The position numbers and the translations under genes were made by a program. Positions 7,073-11,582 of a stretch of DNA of 11,582 nt are shown here, piece after piece (positions within the stretch are counted from its first letter, which is position 1; the number at the start of each line of letters is the position of its first letter). The stretch comes from Archaeoglobales archaeon (lineage in GTDB: Archaea; Halobacteriota; Archaeoglobi; Archaeoglobales; Archaeoglobaceae): NCBI GenBank assembly GCA_003662985.1, contig QMZD01000023.1, positions 1 through 11,582 of the forward strand, in the 5' to 3' direction. The notes beneath the pieces were generated by a model. The model ran no database searches, had not been told where the DNA came from, and saw only the letters and a program-made list of their open reading frames with translations.

Positions 7073-7080
7073 TATAAATA
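7073..7080 (-). promoter_or_regulatory. TATA box of the regulator gene
   Basis: TATTTATA on the minus strand is centred about 27 bp upstream of the ATG at 7049, the standard archaeal spacing for a leaderless start. Confidence 0.5.
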
Positions 7081-7263
7081 TTTTCTCTTGTTTTTTTTGA
7101 TGGTGCCAATTGTGAATTATCGGACAATCTCTTCAGCCTATACGATATCACTTTCCTATGTTATAATTGTAAATGATTTTATCCCAAAGCTTGAAAGTGA
7201 TAGAGTTACTTGACTATTATGTGAGAATACATACAGCTACATATTGTTATCGTAAAGTATTGA

Positions 7264-7277
7264 TAATAAATAAATAA
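7264..7277 (+). promoter_or_regulatory. Probable TATA region of the livHMGF-BKACE operon
   Basis: An A/T run (ATAAATAAATAAAG) is centred about 30 bp before the livH ATG at 7301. No Shine-Dalgarno precedes that ATG (GAATATTTACA), which suggests a leaderless or very short-leader mRNA. Confidence 0.45.
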
Positions 7278-7300
7278 AGATTGATGAAAGAATATTTACA

Positions 7301-8158
7301 ATGTTGGGACAAATTCTTATAAACGGAGTATTTCTAGGAGGAATTTTGGCGTCAATGGCTGTTGGTTTTAGTATACTTTGGAGAGTTATGGGTGTAGTTA
7401 ATGTTGCTCACCCTGTATTTTGTCTTCTTTCTAGCTATATAGCTCTCACCCTGTTAAAAAATTATGGAGTTGATCCACTACTTTCACTGGCACTGATATT
7501 ACCAATCTATTTCGCGTTAGGTTGTTTTATATATGTTATATTCATTCAGAAACTAGGTGGAAAAGACATAACTTCAGCTTCTATGGTCTTAACATTTGGA
7601 TTAATGCTGATTGTCGAGAAATTAATCCAGGCAACGTGGGGGGCTACTGAAAAAAGCTTTTTGGATGTCTCATATTTGATGGCTACACTTGAATGGGGTG
7701 GTATTTTCTTCTCAGGGGACTACACAATTGGTTTTATTCTCTCAATTCTTTCATTGGCTTCGGTTCAAATCTTCCTCACTCGAACGTTTACAGGCAAGGC
7801 CATACGTGCTGCTTGGCAGGATATTGTTGCATCTTTGCTATGTGGAATAGACTTCAACAGGATTTCAGCAATAACAATGGGTGTCTCATTTGCGTTATGC
7901 GCCGTTGGGGGGATATGTATGACGTTTGTTTACTCCTTCTATCCGAGCGTACATCTTAACTGGTTATTTTACATGTTCTTAATAACAATTGTCGGGGGAG
8001 TAGGGAGCATAAAAGGAGTGTTAGCTGCAGGTGTTATCATCGGTTTGCTTGTAAATCTCGTGAATCTATTAGTCCCCTATCAATGGATTACAGTAATTAT
8101 TTTTATACTTCTGGTTGGAATATTGCTTTACAAACCAACCGGACTCTTCCAGAGTTGA
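7301..8158 (+). CDS. livH: LivH-type branched-chain amino acid ABC transporter permease
   Basis: One of the two membrane subunits of the importer, 285 residues, almost entirely hydrophobic with about eight membrane segments. Family landmarks are GFSILWRVMGVVNVAH near the N-terminus (22-37), the cytoplasmic loop TGKAIRAAWQDIVASLLCGID (164-184) that docks to the ATPases, and VGGVGSIKGVLAAG (231-244). It is the first gene of a five-gene operon and is followed by livM after only 10 bp. Its ATG lacks a ribosome binding site, unlike the genes after it, matching a leaderless first cistron. The gene symbol names the family position; the solute need not be leucine. Confidence 0.93.
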   Translation: MLGQILINGVFLGGILASMAVGFSILWRVMGVVNVAHPVFCLLSSYIALTLLKNYGVDPLLSLALILPIYFALGCFIYVIFIQKLGGKDITSASMVLTFGLMLIVEKLIQATWGATEKSFLDVSYLMATLEWGGIFFSGDYTIGFILSILSLASVQIFLTRTFTGKAIRAAWQDIVASLLCGIDFNRISAITMGVSFALCAVGGICMTFVYSFYPSVHLNWLFYMFLITIVGGVGSIKGVLAAGVIIGLLVNLVNLLVPYQWITVIIFILLVGILLYKPTGLFQS

Positions 8159-8168
8159 AGGTGGTGTG

Positions 8169-9185
8169 ATGGAAACTGAAAAATTCAAGTTGAAAATTAC
8201 CTTTTTATGTGTTTTATTGGTAGTCTTAGTATCAGTTCCGTACTTTGGGATTCCGGAATACGCTCTCTCGGTTTTTATTGCTGTTTTTATTTACTGTTCT
8301 TTATGTGTAAGTTGGAATGTGGTTGGGGGTTACACAGGTTATTTAAGTTTTGGACATGCGGCTTTTTTTGGATTTGGTGCTTATGTTTCGGCTTTATTAT
8401 ATACTCACACAGGAATGCCACCATACGGAGCTATACTTTTAGCGGGTATTTTTTCATCGATTCTTGCAACTGGTATAGGTTATCCGTGCCTTAAGGTAAA
8501 AGGTCCTTATTTTGCAGTGGTCACATTCGCCACAGTTCCCATGCTCAAAATCATGTTTGAAAATCTTGAATTTACAGGTGGTGTTCAGGGTATTTTCATC
8601 AAATCCTCTTTTAACACACCAACTATTTATCTGATGACGCTTTGTCTAATGGTTTTGTCTGCGTTAATGGCAGTGTTAATTGAGAAATCAGCAATTGGAA
8701 TTGGGTTTACATCTATCCGGGAGGATGAGGATGCAGCTGAAACAATAGGTATTAACACGTCAAAAATAAAAACCTTAGCTTTTGCTCTCAGCGCTTTTTT
8801 CCCCGGAATGGTTGGCGGCGTATTCTCGTTTTATAAGTTATATATAAACCCTTCAACGGTTTTTTCAGAAGAGATGAGCATTCTGATTGTTTTATTTTCT
8901 TTATTTGGCGGTACAATGCGTTGGATAGGGCCAATTATTGGAGCGAGTATTCTTGTGACAATTGACCGTGTCCTACACATTTATTCTGGAATTATAATCG
9001 ATTGGCTTGAGTACCTCCCCTACTTTAAGAAGGTATTTCCCTATTTTAGCTCAGGCATTTTAGCTTCAGTTTTATTTGGATTAATTCTGATATTAGTAAT
9101 AATTTTCATGCCAAAGGGAATTTTAGGCTGGCTTGAAAAAATAGAGTTAGAAAGATTAAAGAAAAGAACTTCTGGGAGGGATTGA
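8169..9185 (+). CDS. livM: LivM-type branched-chain amino acid ABC transporter permease
   Basis: The second membrane subunit has 338 residues and many hydrophobic segments. The family block WNVVGGYTGYLSFGHAAFFG (49-68) is intact. The ATPase-docking loop IGIGFTSIREDEDAAETIGI (176-195) and the terminal MPKGILG (314-320) are also present, followed by a charged cytoplasmic tail. I chose the ATG at 8169, which has AAGGTGG 4 nt before it. A GTG directly upstream (8166) is possible, and a reading that starts inside livH at 8115 is unlikely because it would precede the ribosome binding site. Its stop sits just before the livG start, so the operon is compact. Confidence 0.92.
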   Translation: METEKFKLKITFLCVLLVVLVSVPYFGIPEYALSVFIAVFIYCSLCVSWNVVGGYTGYLSFGHAAFFGFGAYVSALLYTHTGMPPYGAILLAGIFSSILATGIGYPCLKVKGPYFAVVTFATVPMLKIMFENLEFTGGVQGIFIKSSFNTPTIYLMTLCLMVLSALMAVLIEKSAIGIGFTSIREDEDAAETIGINTSKIKTLAFALSAFFPGMVGGVFSFYKLYINPSTVFSEEMSILIVLFSLFGGTMRWIGPIIGASILVTIDRVLHIYSGIIIDWLEYLPYFKKVFPYFSSGILASVLFGLILILVIIFMPKGILGWLEKIELERLKKRTSGRD

Positions 9186-9187
9186 GA

Positions 9188-9913
9188 ATGTTGCTAGAAG
9201 TTAGAAGTGTAACTAAAAAATTTGGAGGTTTAATTGCAATTTCGAATTTCTCTTTCGTTCTTGAAAAAGGTATAATGACCAGTCTAATTGGCCCCAATGG
9301 GGCCGGGAAGACAACACTTTTCAATATTATCAATGGAATTTATCCTCCCACTTCTGGTTCAATAATTTTTGATGGTAAAGACATAACCGGATTAAAACCG
9401 AATAAAATTGCTCGTTCTGGAATTGGAAGGACTTTTCAAACTCCTCGGCTTTTTAATGAATTTACAACGCTAAAAAATGTTATCTCAGCTGCAATATATG
9501 GTGGAGGAATAAGGGATATTAGAGAAGCAAAAAAAAGAGGAATAGAACTCTTGGATTTTGTAGGACTAGAGAAAAAGAAAGACGTCTTAGCGAAAAATCT
9601 TCTGGCAACAGAAAAAAAGTATCTAGAACTCGCAAGAGCATTGGCTATTAGACCAAAACTTTTGTTGCTGGATGAGTTATTCGCGGGTTTGGGTGAGTCC
9701 GATACAAGTAATGCCATCAACCTCCTCTTTAAAATCAAAAATGATATGGGGATTACAATTTTTATGATTGAACACAATATAAAAGCGGTAATGAAGATAT
9801 CAGAAAAAGTAATCGTAATCCATCACGGAGAGAAAATTGCAGAAGGTGTGCCGAAAGATGTGGCACAAAATCCTGAAGTCATAAAAGCCTATTTGGGTGA
9901 AGAGTATGCTTGA
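9188..9913 (+). CDS. livG: LivG-type ABC transporter ATPase, degenerate signature motif
   Basis: This ATPase powers the importer, 241 residues. Walker A is GPNGAGKTT (35-43), the Q-loop Gln is in TFQTPRLF (Gln84), Walker B ends LLLLDE (Asp162-Glu163), and the switch His is in MIEHNIKAVM (His196). The ABC signature, normally LSGGQ-like, reads NLLATEKKYLELARAL (137-152) and lacks its Ser and both Gly. Other LivG proteins also stray here, but this copy is far from consensus. I chose the ATG at 9188, because GGGAGGG lies 7 nt upstream. The alternative TTG at 9182 is one base from that site and overlaps the livM stop. The gene overlaps livF by 8 bp. Confidence 0.92.
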   Translation: MLLEVRSVTKKFGGLIAISNFSFVLEKGIMTSLIGPNGAGKTTLFNIINGIYPPTSGSIIFDGKDITGLKPNKIARSGIGRTFQTPRLFNEFTTLKNVISAAIYGGGIRDIREAKKRGIELLDFVGLEKKKDVLAKNLLATEKKYLELARALAIRPKLLLLDELFAGLGESDTSNAINLLFKIKNDMGITIFMIEHNIKAVMKISEKVIVIHHGEKIAEGVPKDVAQNPEVIKAYLGEEYA

Positions 9914-10607
9914 TGTAGAGTATATAGATGTTTCTTATAATGGAGCCCAAGTTTTGTTTAACGTCTCATTATTCGTGGAAAAAAATGAATTCGTCACATT
10001 AATTGGATCAAACGGCTCGGGGAAGAGTACCCTCTTAATGACTATTTCAGGTATATTAAAACCTAGTAAAGGGACCATAACATTCTTAGGTGAAGATATA
10101 ACCGAAAAATCTCCTCGCGACATATGTAATATGGGTCTTATTCAAGTTCCTGAGGGTAGGAAAATCTTTCCGTTCATGACCGTTAAAGAAAATCTCGAAT
10201 TAGGAGCATATCTACCGAAGGCTCGAGAACAACTTGCAAAGTCATTAGAGAATGTATATGAGTTATTTCCAGTTTTAAAAGAGCGTGAGAGACAGATGGC
10301 AGGAACTTTAAGTGGAGGGGAACAACAGCAATTAGCAATTGGTAGAGCTCTAATGGCGAGACCAAAACTACTAATGTTAGACGAGCCTACCTTAGGGTTA
10401 GCACCGAAAATAGTGAAAGAGCTTTTGGAGAAACTAAAGGTTTTAAAGCAAAGGATGAGCGTTCTGCTGGTATCTCAAGAGGTTTATCAATCACTACGAG
10501 TGTCAGACAGGACTTATGTACTCGAAAATGGTAGAGTTGTTCTCGAAGGAGAAAGTAAAAAACTCTTAGAAGAGGAGAGCATTAAAAAAGCATATCTCGG
10601 TATTTAA
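9906..10607 (+). CDS. livF: LivF-type ABC transporter ATPase
   Basis: The second ATPase, 233 residues, pairs with LivG. It has Walker A GSNGSGKST (34-42), the Q-loop in IQVPEGRKIF (Gln80), which is typical of LivF, a full LSGGE signature (135-139) and Walker B LLMLDEP (Asp159-Glu160). The switch region reads LLVSQEVYQSL, with Gln in place of His as is usual for LivF, but the customary Glu before it is Ser. The ATG at 9906 is preferred over the GTG at 9897, because GGTGA (9896-9900) lies 5 nt before the ATG. The start overlaps the end of livG, so translation is probably coupled. With LivG lacking a good signature, this subunit may supply the canonical half of one ATP site. Confidence 0.94.
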   Translation: MLDVEYIDVSYNGAQVLFNVSLFVEKNEFVTLIGSNGSGKSTLLMTISGILKPSKGTITFLGEDITEKSPRDICNMGLIQVPEGRKIFPFMTVKENLELGAYLPKAREQLAKSLENVYELFPVLKERERQMAGTLSGGEQQQLAIGRALMARPKLLMLDEPTLGLAPKIVKELLEKLKVLKQRMSVLLVSQEVYQSLRVSDRTYVLENGRVVLEGESKKLLEEESIKKAYLGI

Positions 10608-10626
10608 ATAAAGATAAGGGTGGTGT

Positions 10627-11565
10627 ATGATGTTAGATTTGGAGGAAAAGGTAATAATAACCTGTGCAGTTACTGGATCAATACATACTCCGACAATGTC
10701 TCCATATCTGCCAATAACTCCTGAACAAATTGTGAAGGAGGCTGTAAAAGCCGCAGAAAGTGGGGCAGCAATTGTGCACATCCATGCAAGAGATCCAAAA
10801 ACTGGTATGCCAACATCAAATTTAGAAACTTTCCGTGAAATTTTGGTGGGAATAAAAGAGAGAAGTGATACGGTGATTTGCCCAACAACCGGCGGGGGCT
10901 TAGGTATGAGTGTCGAAGAGAGGATTAAAGTTGTTCCAGAATTTAAACCAGAAATGGCATCATTTAACATGGGCTCTATGAATTTTGCCCTCCATCGCAT
11001 GCTTAGAAAGCATAAAGAATTCAAATATGACTGGGAAAAGCAGTATCTTGAGATGACCAAAGATCTAGTCTTCAAAAATACCTTTGCGGATCTTGAATAC
11101 ATTTCCAAAGTCTTTTATGAGAGTAAAACAAAGCCCGAGCTGGAATGTTACGATGTAGGGCACTTATACAATACTGCATACCTCATTGAAACTGGGGTTC
11201 TCAAGTTACCCGTACATATTCAATTTGTTCATGGAATACTCGGAGGGATTGGGATACATCCTGAAGATTTGATGTACATGAAGCGAACTGCAGACAGATT
11301 GTTTGGCAACAACTATACTTGGTCTGTAATAGGAGCCGGGAAGGCAGAATTTCCTCTCTGCACTTTAGGAGTAATACTAGGTGGCAATGTTAGAGTGGGC
11401 TTAGAAGACAGCCTTTATTTAGAGAGGGGAAAGTTAGCTAGAAGTAATGCTGAACTCGTTGAAAAGATGGTTAGAATAATTAAAGAGCTTGGAAAGGAGC
11501 CAGCCACTCCGGAAGAGGCAAGGAGGATTCTTGGGCTAAAGGGGAAGGATAAAGTGTGTTTCTGA
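10627..11565 (+). CDS. BKACE beta-keto acid cleavage enzyme (DUF849, Kce-like)
   Basis: Enzymes of this family split a beta-keto acid with acetyl-CoA, giving acetoacetate and a new CoA ester, using zinc. The protein has 312 residues. Zinc ligands are His51 and His53 in VHIHARDP and Glu260. Arg256, Glu260 and Asp261 in VRVGLEDSLYL keep the spacing of Arg226, Glu230 and Asp231 in the characterised 3-keto-5-aminohexanoate cleavage enzyme. At the N-terminal site TGSIHTPTMSP, the position holding the amine-contacting Glu14 of that enzyme appears to be Ile19, so an amino substrate is unlikely. The last gene seen of the liv operon, it starts 19 bp after livF behind GGGTGGTG. The ATG at 10630 is an equal alternative. 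Its link to the transporter suggests it acts on the imported compound or its product. Confidence 0.88.
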   Translation: MMLDLEEKVIITCAVTGSIHTPTMSPYLPITPEQIVKEAVKAAESGAAIVHIHARDPKTGMPTSNLETFREILVGIKERSDTVICPTTGGGLGMSVEERIKVVPEFKPEMASFNMGSMNFALHRMLRKHKEFKYDWEKQYLEMTKDLVFKNTFADLEYISKVFYESKTKPELECYDVGHLYNTAYLIETGVLKLPVHIQFVHGILGGIGIHPEDLMYMKRTADRLFGNNYTWSVIGAGKAEFPLCTLGVILGGNVRVGLEDSLYLERGKLARSNAELVEKMVRIIKELGKEPATPEEARRILGLKGKDKVCF

Positions 11566-11582
11566 GAAAAGTGAAACAGAGC

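Noticed and set aside
7050..7151. Longer regulator starting at GTG 7151
   Set aside because: The extra 34 residues show no fold, and a TATA box sits inside them at the right distance from the ATG at 7049. Not fully excluded.
10566..11108. 180-codon open frame on the minus strand
   Set aside because: It is antisense to livF and the BKACE gene, both of which have clear motifs and ribosome binding sites.
1..11582. CRISPR arrays, tRNA and rRNA genes
   Set aside because: No regularly spaced repeats and no tRNA-like cloverleaf or rRNA segment were noticed on reading both strands.

Overview
The window looks archaeal. Promoters read as TATA boxes (TATGTATAAATA, TATTTATA) about 25-30 nt ahead of starts. 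Two genes have no Shine-Dalgarno at the preferred start and appear leaderless, and the others use GGTGA/GGAGGTGA ribosome binding sites. A ribbon-helix-helix type regulator and an IS element of a kind common in archaea fit this. The DNA is AT-rich. Archaeoglobales (Archaeoglobus, Ferroglobus, Geoglobus) is my best guess from the mix of acyl-CoA ligase, Liv transporter and beta-keto acid cleavage genes, but this is inference and is not proven by any marker gene here.

Layout. Bases 1-1044 hold a decayed insertion sequence: a transposase on the minus strand broken by three frameshifts, flanked by imperfect terminal inverted repeats. Bases 1045-1245 show nothing I can identify. From 5046 down to 1246 a minus-strand cluster reads cyclase-family metal hydrolase, HMG-CoA-lyase/isopropylmalate-synthase-like enzyme, a doubtful 58-codon ORF, then an AMP-forming acyl-CoA ligase. 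Across a compact divergent promoter (about 5063-5194) a plus-strand gene encodes a lipoprotein substrate-binding protein of the branched-chain amino acid (Liv) ABC type. A minus-strand gene for a ribbon-helix-helix-like regulator follows (6489-7049). It is divergent from a tight plus-strand operon livH-livM-livG-livF plus a BKACE (DUF849) beta-keto acid cleavage enzyme, which ends at 11565 near the window edge.

How it may work together. The parts form a complete ABC importer (binding protein, two permeases, two ATPases), three enzymes of hydrolysis or C-C cleavage chemistry (cyclase family, HMGL-like, BKACE) and a CoA ligase, with one local candidate regulator. The simplest reading is a catabolic island for uptake and degradation of a small carboxylic acid rather than a plain amino acid importer. 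The substrate cannot be read from the sequence. Notable details are a near-identical promoter element on both arms of the divergent promoter, a 14-bp palindrome on the regulator's probable start codon, a variant metal-binding motif in the HMGL-like enzyme, loss of the usual substrate Glu in the BKACE enzyme, and a degenerate ABC signature in LivG.
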